From positions 2,914,001-2,978,000 of the forward strand of contig NZ_CP015992.1 in assembly GCF_001708505.1 (NCBI RefSeq): 64,000 bases of DNA. Reading direction: 5' to 3'. Within the stretch, counting starts at the first letter, position 1; every line of letters begins with the position of its first letter. This stretch comes from Pseudomonas sp. TCU-HL1 (GTDB lineage Bacteria; Pseudomonadota; Gammaproteobacteria; Pseudomonadales; Pseudomonadaceae). Shown piece by piece: positions 44,038 to 51,883 of this stretch. A model generated the notes under the pieces. It worked only from the letters and a program-made list of their open reading frames with translations. It had not been told where the DNA came from and did no database searches. Position numbers and translations under genes: made by a program.

Positions 44038-45288
44038 TCAGCGGATACCTGCCAGGCACTCTTCGAAAATGTCCAAGCCTCTTTCGAACAGCTCGGGCTC
44101 GATGGTCAGCGGGGCTAGCAGCCGCACCACATGGCGGTTCTTGCCGCTGGGCATCAACAGCAGGCCCTTGCGGCGGGTGGCCTCCAGGAGCTCGGCCAGT
44201 TGCTGGGAAGCGGGTTTGCCCTCCGGCGTGACCAGCTCGATGCCGCGCATGGCCCCGGTGCCGGTCAGGCGGCCGAGGTAGGGTGAAATGGCCTGTTGGC
44301 GCCAGCGCTCGTAGCGGCGCAGGATCGCCTGTTCTTGCGCCTCGCCCCAGGATGCGAGGTTCGCGTCCGTCATCAGTTTCAGGCTGGCCAGGGCCGCTGC
44401 GCAGGCCAGCGGATTGCCCGAGTAGGTGCCACCCAGGCCGCCCTTGGGCAAGGCGTTCATCAGCGCCTCGCGGCCGACCACCGCGCCTAGCGGCAAGCCG
44501 CCGGCGATGCTTTTGCCGAGGAGCAGCAGATCCGGCTCGATGCCAAGGCGGGGAAAGGCGAACCGCTGCCCGGTGCGGCCGAAGCCGGACTGGATTTCAT
44601 CGATGATCAGGAAGATGCCATTGGCGTCGCAGAACCTGCGCAGGCCCTGCGCAAAGGCCGGGTCCATGGCCAGGAAACCACCTTCGCCTTGCACGGGTTC
44701 GAAGATGAAGCAGGCCACTTCGTTGATATCCACCTCGACGCTGAACAGGCGATCGATGGCCCTGAAGGCCTCTTCAGCGGTGACGCCGGTGTCCGGGCTG
44801 GGGTAGGGAACGTGGTAGACCGGACCGGGCAGGGTGCCCACGCGCTGCTTGTAAGGGGCGACCTTGCCGTTGAGATTGAGGGTCGCGAGGGTGCGGCCGT
44901 GAAAGCCGCCGTCAAAAGCGATCACCACGGTGCGGCCAGTGGCTGCGCGCACGATCTTCAGCGCATTCTCCGCAGCTTCGGCGCCGCTGTTGGTCAGCAT
45001 GCCGGCCAAGGGGTAGTCCACCGGAATGAAGTCCGTCAGGGCCTTCATCAGGTCGCGGTAGCCCTGGTGCGGGACGGCGTTGAAGGCCGAGTGGGTGAGG
45101 CGCTGGGCCTGTTCGGTGATGGCGGCGACCACCGCGGGGTTGCAGTGGCCGAGGTTGAGGACGCCGATTCCCCCGACGAAATCGATGTAGCTGTTGCCTT
45201 CGGTATCCCAGACCTGGGCGTTCTGGCCATGGCTCAGGGTGATCGGATGCACGACCGACAGCGAAGCACTGATGGTGGACGGGGTCAT
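44038..45288 (-). CDS. Class III PLP aminotransferase, probable 2-aminoadipate transaminase
   Basis: A 416-residue fold-type I aminotransferase resembling 4-aminobutyrate transaminase. Seen are LTNSGAEAAENALKIVRAAT, FDGGFHGRTLATLNLNGK, FEPVQGEGGF, LIIDEIQSGFGRTG and the PLP Lys259 in LLLLGKSIAGGLPLGAVVG. Context (AmaB makes 2-aminoadipate, HglS uses 2-oxoadipate) and a P. putida precedent (PP_4108, a GabT-like 2-aminoadipate aminotransferase) favour 2-aminoadipate over 4-aminobutyrate as substrate. GabT-like side activity is possible. Confidence 0.85.
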   Translation of the reverse strand: MTPSTISASLSVVHPITLSHGQNAQVWDTEGNSYIDFVGGIGVLNLGHCNPAVVAAITEQAQRLTHSAFNAVPHQGYRDLMKALTDFIPVDYPLAGMLTNSGAEAAENALKIVRAATGRTVVIAFDGGFHGRTLATLNLNGKVAPYKQRVGTLPGPVYHVPYPSPDTGVTAEEAFRAIDRLFSVEVDINEVACFIFEPVQGEGGFLAMDPAFAQGLRRFCDANGIFLIIDEIQSGFGRTGQRFAFPRLGIEPDLLLLGKSIAGGLPLGAVVGREALMNALPKGGLGGTYSGNPLACAAALASLKLMTDANLASWGEAQEQAILRRYERWRQQAISPYLGRLTGTGAMRGIELVTPEGKPASQQLAELLEATRRKGLLLMPSGKNRHVVRLLAPLTIEPELFERGLDIFEECLAGIR

Positions 45289-45751
45289 GGGCGCGCCTCC
45301 GCCTGAAGTTCCAGTGGGGCGGGGCAGCGGGCACGCAGCGGCATTTCGGCATTCCTCTTCGAGGGGGATTTCCCTTTATCAGAGCGAGGAATGCGGGCCT
45401 GTCACAAGCGAAAAGAAATTATCGGGTCATTCCTGGAATTCGGGATGTCTGCTCGAGTGGGCGTCGTTGTGGGGGAGATTTCAATCGCTGAGCAGACCGC
45501 AGGTCTGCCTTGCGAGGGGCGAAGGGCGCGAGTCCGTCCCTTGCACAAGGTCGATCCCTATAGCTCGGTCTGGACCGTAGGGTGCGCTGTGCGCACCGAT
45601 TCCAGGATCCGTCTCGGCACCCGGTCAAACCGCCGGTGCGCACGGCGCATCCTACCCGATCGGCCTCATCCTGCTAGCCCGTGCATTCGTATCGTCACAG
45701 GGAGAGCCCGTGACTCATGACCACGTCCGAATGAATTCGCCCCCAACAGAT
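45289..45751. repeat. Repeat-filled gap between the aminotransferase and LysR genes
   Basis: Near the aminotransferase start, GCATTCCTC (45349) and GAGGAATGC (45386) are inverted with 28 bp between. A GGGGGAGATTTCAATCGC repeat follows at 45468, then a REP doublet at 45577-45655 and the right end of the composite repeat at about 45690-45740 (TCATGACCACGTCC then GAATGAATTCGC, with the ACGTGG half deleted). No gene is present. Confidence 0.7.
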
Positions 45752-46666
45752 TCACTGAGCGGCCTCGTACGGACTATCCCTGCCCACTTTCCCCAGAATC
45801 CACTCCACGAAGGCGCGTACCTTGGGGATGTCGAGGGACTGCTCGGCGTAGGCGATGAAGTGGGAGCCCTGGCTCACCTTGTGGTGTTCCCACGGGATCA
45901 CCAGCTTGGCCTCCGCGAGCTCGTCTTCGACCAGGAAGCGTGGTACCAGGGCCACGCCACAGCCGGACTGGGCCGCCCGGATGCACATGTAGAAGGTGTC
46001 GAAGCGTGGGCCGTGGTAGCTGTGTTCGGTGTTGATGCCTTGTTCCTCGAACCACTCGTGCCAGGCCTCGGGGCGCGAGGCGCACTGCAGCAGCACGAGG
46101 TCCGCCAGTTCGCCCGGGTTGGAGAAGGGGCGGTCGGGAAGCATATCGGGCACGCACACGGGCACCACATCCTCGCCGAACAGCTCTATGCACGTCGCTC
46201 CCGGCCAGGTGCCCTGGCCGTAGAAGAAGGCCACGTCCGCCTTGGCTTGCACCAGGTCGAAGGGTTCCAGTTCGTTGCGGATGTCCAGGTGGATATTGGG
46301 GTGGCGACGGGTGAAGCCCTTGAGGTTCGGGATCAGCCAGCGGGCGCCGAAGGTTGGCTGCGTGGCAACCCGCAGCACCTCGGCTTCGCCGCCATAGGAG
46401 AGGATGTAGCGGCTCGAAATGTCCACCTGGGTCAGGATCTTGTTGACCTCTGCCAGATACAGCTCGCCCGCCGGGGTGAGCTGCAGGCGCCGGCGTACGC
46501 GGTGGAACAGGAGGTGCTGGAGCATCTCTTCGAGCTGCGCGACCTGCTTGCTCACGGCGCTTTGCGTCAGATGCAGCTCTTCAGCGGCGCGGGTGAAGCT
46601 CATGTGCCGGGCCGCGGACTCGAAGCACTGAAGGGCGGCCATGGTGGGAAGCAATCGTTTGGACAT
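45752..46666 (-). CDS. LysR-family regulator of the pipecolate/aminoadipate genes
   Basis: A 304-residue LysR protein of the GcvA-like group: LLPTMAALQCFESAARHMSF and RAAEELHLTQSAVSKQVAQL form the helix-turn-helix, with the effector domain from about 90. Divergent from amaB across 145 bp that hold the palindrome at 46696; this matches the P. putida order amaA-amaB-lysR-hglS. Likely effector is a pathway intermediate, not determinable here. Confidence 0.88.
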   Translation of the reverse strand: MSKRLLPTMAALQCFESAARHMSFTRAAEELHLTQSAVSKQVAQLEEMLQHLLFHRVRRRLQLTPAGELYLAEVNKILTQVDISSRYILSYGGEAEVLRVATQPTFGARWLIPNLKGFTRRHPNIHLDIRNELEPFDLVQAKADVAFFYGQGTWPGATCIELFGEDVVPVCVPDMLPDRPFSNPGELADLVLLQCASRPEAWHEWFEEQGINTEHSYHGPRFDTFYMCIRAAQSGCGVALVPRFLVEDELAEAKLVIPWEHHKVSQGSHFIAYAEQSLDIPKVRAFVEWILGKVGRDSPYEAAQ

Positions 46667-46695
46667 GGAAATCTCGGCGGCGGATATCGGGGGTT

Positions 46696-46716
46696 ATCAT
46701 TCCCAGCGGGAATGAT
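46696..46716. promoter_or_regulatory. Palindrome TCATTC-N7-GAATGA in the lysR/amaB promoter
   Basis: ATCATTCCC-AGC-GGGAATGAT is a perfect nine-base inverted repeat, 30 bp from the LysR start and 96 bp from the AmaB start. Its core matches the palindrome upstream of hglS. Confidence 0.7.
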
Positions 46717-46811
46717 GTGGTGCTTAAAGGTCGTTTGTTGGTCTGGGGGATTCGGATTAATACTGACCCTCGTCAATGATTTCAACCACTCACCCGATGC
46801 AGGAGAAAAAC

Positions 46812-48302
46812 ATGGTTGACGAGCTGCTCAAGAGCCTTGGTGTCAGCGCCAGTGCATACCAGGGGGGCAACCATGCCGTATACACCCCCATCGACGGTAG
46901 CCAGATCGGTCAGGTGACCCTGGAGACCCCTGAGGCCGTTCGCGGCAAGATCGATGTCGCCCATAAGGCCTTCCTGGCCTGGCGCAACGTGCCGGCCCCG
47001 CGTCGTGGTGAGCTGGTCCGGCTGTTTGGCGAGGTACTGCGCAAGAACAAGGCCGCACTGGGCGAGCTGGTCTCCATCGAAGCCGGCAAGATCACCCAGG
47101 AGGGGCTGGGCGAAGTGCAGGAGATGATCGACATCTGCGACTTCGCCGTCGGCCTGTCCCGCCAGCTCTACGGCCTGACCATCGCCTCCGAGCGCCCCGG
47201 CCACCACATGCGTGAAAGCTGGCATCCGCTGGGTGTGGTCGGCGTCATCAGCGCGTTCAACTTCCCGGTTGCGGTCTGGGCCTGGAACACCAGCCTGGCG
47301 CTGGTTTGCGGCAACTCGGTGATCTGGAAACCCTCCGAGAAAACCCCGTTGACCGCGCTGGCCTGCCAGGCCCTGTTCGAAGAGGCCCTGAAGCAGTTCG
47401 GCGAGGCTCCGCAAGGCCTGAGCCAGCTGCTCATCGGTGACCGCCACGCCGGCGAAGTGCTGGTGGACGATCCGCGCGTGCCGCTGATCAGCGCCACCGG
47501 CAGCACCCGCATGGGGCGCGAAGTCGGCCCCCGCGTCGCGGCCCGCTTCGGCCGCAGCATCCTTGAACTGGGCGGCAACAACGCCATGATCCTGACGCCC
47601 AGCGCCGACCTGGACCTGGCCGTGCGCGGCATCCTGTTCTCCGCCGTGGGCACTGCCGGCCAGCGCTGCACCACCCTGCGTCGCCTGATCGTGCATCGCT
47701 CGATCAAGGACGACGTCGTGGCGCGCGTGAAGGCAGCCTATGGCAAGGTTCGTATCGGTGATCCGCGCAAGGACAACCTGGTCGGGCCGCTGATGGACAA
47801 GCAGGCCTTCCAGGCCATGCAGGATGCGTTGGTGAAGGCGCGTGACGAGGGTGGCGCGGTGTTCGGCGGCGAACGCCAGCTGCAGGACCAGTACCCGAAT
47901 GCCTACTACGCCGCGCCGGCCATCGTCGAGATGCCGGGGCAGACCGATGTGGTGCGGCATGAAACCTTCGCGCCGATCCTCTACGTCATCGCCTACGACG
48001 ATTTCGAAGAGGCGCTGCAGATGAACAACGACGTACCCCAGGGCCTGTCGTCCTGCATCTTCACCACTGATGTACGTGAGGCGGAGCGCTTCCAGAGTGC
48101 ATCGGGCAGCGATTGCGGCATTGCCAACGTCAACATCGGCACCAGTGGCGCGGAAATCGGCGGCGCCTTCGGTGGCGAGAAGGAAACCGGTGGCGGTCGC
48201 GAGTCCGGCTCGGACTCCTGGAAAGCCTACATGCGTCGCCAGACCAATACCGTCAACTACTCCCGTGAGCTGCCCCTGGCCCAGGGGATCGTGTTCGACT
48301 GA
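46812..48302 (+). CDS. amaB: L-piperidine-6-carboxylate / 2-aminoadipate semialdehyde dehydrogenase
   Basis: A 496-residue ALDH7-type dehydrogenase oxidising 2-aminoadipate semialdehyde (in equilibrium with piperidine-6-carboxylate) to 2-aminoadipate with NAD+. Active site: Glu in ILELGGNNAM and nucleophile Cys in GTAGQRCTTLRRL; Rossmann block VGVISAFNFPVAVW; family signature GGAFGGEKETGGGRESGSDSW. AGGAGAAAAAC precedes ATG 46812. First gene of a rightward unit with amaA, with a terminator-like hairpin between them. Confidence 0.92.
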   Translation: MVDELLKSLGVSASAYQGGNHAVYTPIDGSQIGQVTLETPEAVRGKIDVAHKAFLAWRNVPAPRRGELVRLFGEVLRKNKAALGELVSIEAGKITQEGLGEVQEMIDICDFAVGLSRQLYGLTIASERPGHHMRESWHPLGVVGVISAFNFPVAVWAWNTSLALVCGNSVIWKPSEKTPLTALACQALFEEALKQFGEAPQGLSQLLIGDRHAGEVLVDDPRVPLISATGSTRMGREVGPRVAARFGRSILELGGNNAMILTPSADLDLAVRGILFSAVGTAGQRCTTLRRLIVHRSIKDDVVARVKAAYGKVRIGDPRKDNLVGPLMDKQAFQAMQDALVKARDEGGAVFGGERQLQDQYPNAYYAAPAIVEMPGQTDVVRHETFAPILYVIAYDDFEEALQMNNDVPQGLSSCIFTTDVREAERFQSASGSDCGIANVNIGTSGAEIGGAFGGEKETGGGRESGSDSWKAYMRRQTNTVNYSRELPLAQGIVFD

Positions 48303-48312
48303 CCACGCGCTT

Positions 48313-48348
48313 CTCCATGCCGGGCACCGCGCCCGGCATGGAGCTTTT
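48313..48348 (+). terminator. Strong hairpin between amaB and amaA
   Basis: CTCCATGCCGGGC pairs perfectly with GCCCGGCATGGAG over 13 bp, followed by CTTTTC. It would reduce read-through into amaA or stabilise the amaB message. Confidence 0.75.
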
Positions 48349-48387
48349 CGGCGAAGGATATGGCTGGAGTTTGAAGAGGTAGGTTTC

Positions 48388-49674
48388 ATGAGCGGTTTTC
48401 GCCAAGCGTGTCTCTGGGAGAAGGTGACGCCCACCCAAGTCAGGAACGGTGCCCTGGCAAGCCACATCAAGGTGGATGTGTGCGTGATCGGCGGCGGTAT
48501 CACCGGCTTGTCCACGGCGCTGAATCTCGTGGAACAGGGCAAGAAAGTCTGCGTGCTCGAAGCGCATCTGGTCGGGCACGGCGGTTCCGGGCGTAACGTC
48601 GGCCTGGTCAACGCGGGCACCTGGATCAAGCCCGACGATGTGGAGGCGACCCTGGGCGAGAAGCGCGGCAAGCGCCTGAACGAGGTGCTCGGCCAGGCTC
48701 CGGCGGAGGTGTTCGCGGCGATCAGGCGCTATGGCATCGATTGCCAGGCGCTGAATAACGGCACCCTGCACATGGCCCACAACGACGCCGGGATGGCGGA
48801 TCTGCGGTCGCGGGAGGAGCAGTGGCGGCGGCGTGGCGCCGATGTCGAGCTGCTGACGGGCGCCGCCTGCGAAGACTATTGCGGTACCGACAAGATCACC
48901 GGGGCCTTGCTGGATCGTCGCGCCGGCACCATCAACCCGATGGGGTACACCCTGGGCCTGGCTTCGGCGCTGGTCCGACTGGGTGGCGCCCTGTACCAGC
49001 ATTCGCCGGTGCGGGAGCTTCACCGCCAGGCGGACGACTGGCTGGTACGCACCGAGCGCGGCAGCGTGGCTGCGGAAAAGGTGGTGATCTCGACGGGCGC
49101 GTACACCGAGGGCGAGTGGACTGCGCTACAGCGCAACTATTTCCGCGGTTATTACTACCAGGTGGCGTCCGTTCCGCTGCACGGGCCTGCCGCGGACAAA
49201 GTCCTCAAGCATGGCCAGGGTTCGTGGGACACCCGGACCGTTCTCAGCAGCATCCGTCGCGATAAAGAAGGCCGGCTGCTGCTCGGAAGCCTGGGCAAGG
49301 CCAGCAATAAGCCGGACTGGTTCATCCGCAGCTGGGCCGACCGTATCCAGAACCACTATTTCCCCGAACTCGGCAAGGTGGAGTGGGAAGTGCACTGGAC
49401 CGGCTGCATCGACTTCACCCCCGATCACCTGATGCGAATCTTCGAGCCCGCTCCGGGCGTGGTGGCGGTCGCGGGGTACAACGGTCGCGGCAATACCACC
49501 GGGACGGTGATCGGCCGCGCGTTCGCCGAATTCCTGTTGAAGGACGATCCGGACAGGCTGCCGATTCCCGTCGAGCCCATGAAGGTACTGCACACGGCAG
49601 GACTTCGAAGCTGCTTCTACGAGGCGGGCTTCTCGCTCTATCACGCGGGCCAGTGCCTGCGGGTAGTGCTCTGA
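48388..49674 (+). CDS. amaA: L-pipecolate oxidase (FAD-dependent oxidoreductase)
   Basis: A 428-residue DAO-type flavoprotein that oxidises L-pipecolate to piperideine-6-carboxylate. Dinucleotide-binding fold at about 30-60 (VDVCVIGGGITGLSTALNL, then VCVLEA), substrate half with GRNVGLVNAG and C-terminal FAD closure GVVAVAGYNGRGNTTGTVIG. GAAGAGGTAGGTTTC precedes ATG 48388; the longer frame from 48070 overlaps amaB and is a shadow. The downstream hairpin at 49694 separates it from convergent hpaI. Confidence 0.9.
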   Translation: MSGFRQACLWEKVTPTQVRNGALASHIKVDVCVIGGGITGLSTALNLVEQGKKVCVLEAHLVGHGGSGRNVGLVNAGTWIKPDDVEATLGEKRGKRLNEVLGQAPAEVFAAIRRYGIDCQALNNGTLHMAHNDAGMADLRSREEQWRRRGADVELLTGAACEDYCGTDKITGALLDRRAGTINPMGYTLGLASALVRLGGALYQHSPVRELHRQADDWLVRTERGSVAAEKVVISTGAYTEGEWTALQRNYFRGYYYQVASVPLHGPAADKVLKHGQGSWDTRTVLSSIRRDKEGRLLLGSLGKASNKPDWFIRSWADRIQNHYFPELGKVEWEVHWTGCIDFTPDHLMRIFEPAPGVVAVAGYNGRGNTTGTVIGRAFAEFLLKDDPDRLPIPVEPMKVLHTAGLRSCFYEAGFSLYHAGQCLRVVL

Positions 49675-49693
49675 TCTGAACTGAAAAATCGGG

Positions 49694-49713
49694 CGGGCAC
49701 TTTCAAGTGCCCG
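49694..49713 (-). terminator. Terminator of the hpa operon
   Basis: CGGGCACTT pairs with AAGTGCCCG around a two-base loop. On the minus strand it is followed, 4 bp on, by GATTTTTC, a T-run, which fits the end of the leftward hpa transcript. It may also stop amaA from the other side. Confidence 0.75.
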
Positions 49714-49740
49714 AACGCGCACCTTTGACCTTCGCGTCGC

Positions 49741-50547
49741 TCAGTACACGCCGCCGCCCGAAGTCGGGAGCGGAGCCGACGATGCCTTGAACGCGCCGGC
49801 CAGGCTCTGCAACCCGCGCATCAGCACCGTGGTATCCACGCCCACGGCGACGAAGGCGGCGCCCAGCGAGAGGTAGCGGTGCGCCAGCTTCTGGTCGGCG
49901 GAGAGGATACCGGCGGCTTTGCCGGCGTTGCGGATGCGGACGATGGCGTCCTCGATGGCGGCCTGGACCTCCGGGTGGCCGGGGTTGCCGCGATGGCCCA
50001 TGGCGGCCGAGAGGTCGGCCGGGCCGATGAATACGCCGTCGACGCCTTCCACGGCGGCGATCACATCCAGGTTGGCGAGGCCGTCGAGGTTCTCGATCTG
50101 TACCAGCAGGCACATCTGCTCATCGGCGTGATCCAGATAGCCGGGAATGCTGTTCCAGCGCGAAGCGCGCGCCAGGGCGCTGCCAACGCCCCGGATGCCG
50201 AAGGGTGGGTAGCGCATGGCGCGGACGAATTCGGCCGCTTGCTCGGCGGATTCCACCATGGGTACCAGCAGGGTCTGGGCGCCGATGTCCAGCAGTTGCT
50301 TGATCAGTACCGCGTCGCCGATGGGGGGGCGGATGATCGGCTGGGACGGGTAGGGCGCAATGGCCTGCAGTTGCGCCAGCAGGCTGCGCAGGTCGTTGGG
50401 CGCGTGTTCGCCGTCCAGCAGCAGCCAGTCGAAGCCGGCGTTGGCTGCCAGTTCCGCGCAGTAGGCATCGGCCAGACCGAGCCAGAGGCCGATCTGCGGC
50501 TGGTCGGATTGAAGGCGCTGTTTGAAGCTGTTGATGGGCAGGTTCAT
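49741..50547 (-). CDS. hpaI: 4-hydroxy-2-oxoheptanedioate aldolase
   Basis: A 268-residue class II aldolase splitting 4-hydroxy-2-oxoheptanedioate into pyruvate and succinic semialdehyde, the last step of homoprotocatechuate degradation. Motifs: WLLLDGEHAPND (His), PIIRPP (Arg), the metal ligands in LVQIENLDGL and GVFIGPADLSAAMGH. ATG 50547 is chosen, preceded by GGAG; the longer frame is a REP read-through. A REP-type repeat separates it from hpaH, the only break in the operon. Confidence 0.92.
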   Translation of the reverse strand: MNLPINSFKQRLQSDQPQIGLWLGLADAYCAELAANAGFDWLLLDGEHAPNDLRSLLAQLQAIAPYPSQPIIRPPIGDAVLIKQLLDIGAQTLLVPMVESAEQAAEFVRAMRYPPFGIRGVGSALARASRWNSIPGYLDHADEQMCLLVQIENLDGLANLDVIAAVEGVDGVFIGPADLSAAMGHRGNPGHPEVQAAIEDAIVRIRNAGKAAGILSADQKLAHRYLSLGAAFVAVGVDTTVLMRGLQSLAGAFKASSAPLPTSGGGVY

Positions 50548-50569
50548 GGGCACTCCTTGAGTCACTGCC

Positions 50570-50637
50570 TGTAGGAGCCAGCTCTGCTGGCGAACGCTTT
50601 TCTTGCAAGCGCTTCGCGAGCAGAGCTCGCTCCTACA
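50570..50637. repeat. TGTAGGAGC inverted repeat pair inside the hpa operon
   Basis: TGTAGGAGCCAGCTCTGCTGGCG faces CGCGAGCAGAGCTCGCTCCTACA shortened here to its ends TGTAGGAGC and GCTCCTACA. A REPIN of a third type, within the transcribed hpaH-hpaI spacer, where it may stabilise the upstream message. Confidence 0.75.
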
Positions 50638-50650
50638 GTGGTTGCGTGGC

Positions 50651-51454
50651 TTAGACAAAGCGGCAGGCGATGGAGCCCAGCTGGTCGTAGTCGACGTGGA
50701 AGGTGTCGCCGGGATTGGCCGCCACCGGGCGGGTGAAGGAGCCGCCGAGGATGATCTGGCCGGCTTCCAGGGTGACGTCGTAGGGGGCCAGCTTGTTGGC
50801 CAGCCAGGCCACGCCCTTGGCTGGGTGGTTGAGCACGGCGGCGGACACGCCGGATTCCTCGATCACGCCGTTGCGGTAGAGAATCGCCGGTACGCGGCGC
50901 AGGTCGATCTCGGTGGGGCGTACGGCGCGGCCGCCCATCACCACGCCGGCATTGGCGGCGTTGTCGGAGATGGTGTCGAACACCTTGCGGGTGACCCTGG
51001 TGTCCGGGTCCACCTGCTGGATGCGCGCGTCGATGATCTCCAGCGCCGGGATCACCCACTCGGTGGCGTCCAGCACGTCGAACACTGTGCAGTTCGGCCC
51101 GCGCAGGGGCTTGCCGAGGATGAAGGCCAGCTCCACTTCCACGCGCGGGACGATGAAGCGCTCGAAGGGGATGTCGCTGCCTTCGTCGAAGAGCATGTCG
51201 TCCAGCAGCGCACCGTAATCCGGCTCGGTGATGTTGGAGGACACCTGCATGGCGCGCGAGGTGAGGCCGATCTTGTGGCCCACCAGCTTGCGGCCGTCCT
51301 TGATCTTCTGCGCCACCCAGGCGCGCTGGATGGCGTAGGCGTCTTCGATGCCGATCTGCGGGTAGTCGAGGGAGAACTGGCGCACCTGCTCGCGGGAACG
51401 CTCGGCGGCGTCGAGGCGGGCGGCGGCTTGCTGGATGATGCTGGCGTCAAGCAT
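50651..51454 (-). CDS. hpaH: 2-oxo-hept-4-ene-1,7-dioate hydratase
   Basis: A 267-residue hydratase of the MhpD/HpcG family (FAH-like fold) adding water to 2-oxohept-4-enedioate. Typical strings: VGHKIGLTSRAMQVSSNI, EPDYGALLDDM, FIVPRVEVELAFILGKPL, PALEIIDARI and LNHPAKGVAWLANKL. ATG 51454 lies 7 bp after the hpaF stop. A longer frame to 51685 is a shadow of hpaF. Confidence 0.92.
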   Translation of the reverse strand: MLDASIIQQAAARLDAAERSREQVRQFSLDYPQIGIEDAYAIQRAWVAQKIKDGRKLVGHKIGLTSRAMQVSSNITEPDYGALLDDMLFDEGSDIPFERFIVPRVEVELAFILGKPLRGPNCTVFDVLDATEWVIPALEIIDARIQQVDPDTRVTRKVFDTISDNAANAGVVMGGRAVRPTEIDLRRVPAILYRNGVIEESGVSAAVLNHPAKGVAWLANKLAPYDVTLEAGQIILGGSFTRPVAANPGDTFHVDYDQLGSIACRFV

Positions 51455-51461
51455 GGAAACC

Positions 51462-51872
51462 TCAGGAATTCCGGGTGAACAGGGGGTGCAGGCTACTGTG
51501 CTTGGCATCGAACACCTGGCCGGGGCTCTCATCGATCTGCAGGGTGATGCCGATGGGGCGGCGTTCCAGCAGCTCATCGAGCTGGCTGCGCAGCACCGCC
51601 AGCAGGGCGTCGCCGACCTGCTGGTGCACGGCCGGGCTGCGCCCGGCGCCCATGCGCAGGTTGGCGTAGAGGAAGCCGTAATCACCTTTGCCGTCGGCTA
51701 TCGCGGCGTGGGCCGCCGGGTAGGCCAGCACGCGGGTGCCGCCGGTGGGGAACACCTGGCGGCCGCTTTCGTCGCGCTGCTCCAGCATGCGGTCGGCCAG
51801 CGCACGGCACAGGCCGCCGATGTCCGCCTCGCGTTCCAGGTCGGGGGTGTAGAGCAGGACCAGATGGGGCAT
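51462..51872 (-). CDS. hpaF: 5-carboxymethyl-2-hydroxymuconate isomerase
   Basis: A 136-residue member of the tautomerase superfamily (HpaF/CHMI type) with MPHLVLLYTPDLE (N-terminal Pro is the catalytic base after Met removal) and the C-terminal ITLQIDESPGQVFDAKHSSLHP. AGGAGC is seen before the start. Length fits the family (about 126-136). It is encoded 11 bp after hpaD. Confidence 0.9.
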   Translation of the reverse strand: MPHLVLLYTPDLEREADIGGLCRALADRMLEQRDESGRQVFPTGGTRVLAYPAAHAAIADGKGDYGFLYANLRMGAGRSPAVHQQVGDALLAVLRSQLDELLERRPIGITLQIDESPGQVFDAKHSSLHPLFTRNS

Positions 51873-51883
51873 GGCGATGCTCC

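Noticed and set aside
44038..45288. Calling the aminotransferase gabT
   Set aside because: Sequence similarity alone cannot separate it from 2-aminoadipate transaminases, and no gabD adjoins; the context favours the lysine pathway.
45349..45441. GCATTCCTC/GAGGAATGC and TCATTCCTGGAATTC as operators of the aminotransferase gene
   Set aside because: Half-sites resemble the amaB palindrome, but spacings (28 and 3 bp) differ from the N7 of the two good sites, so I did not count them.
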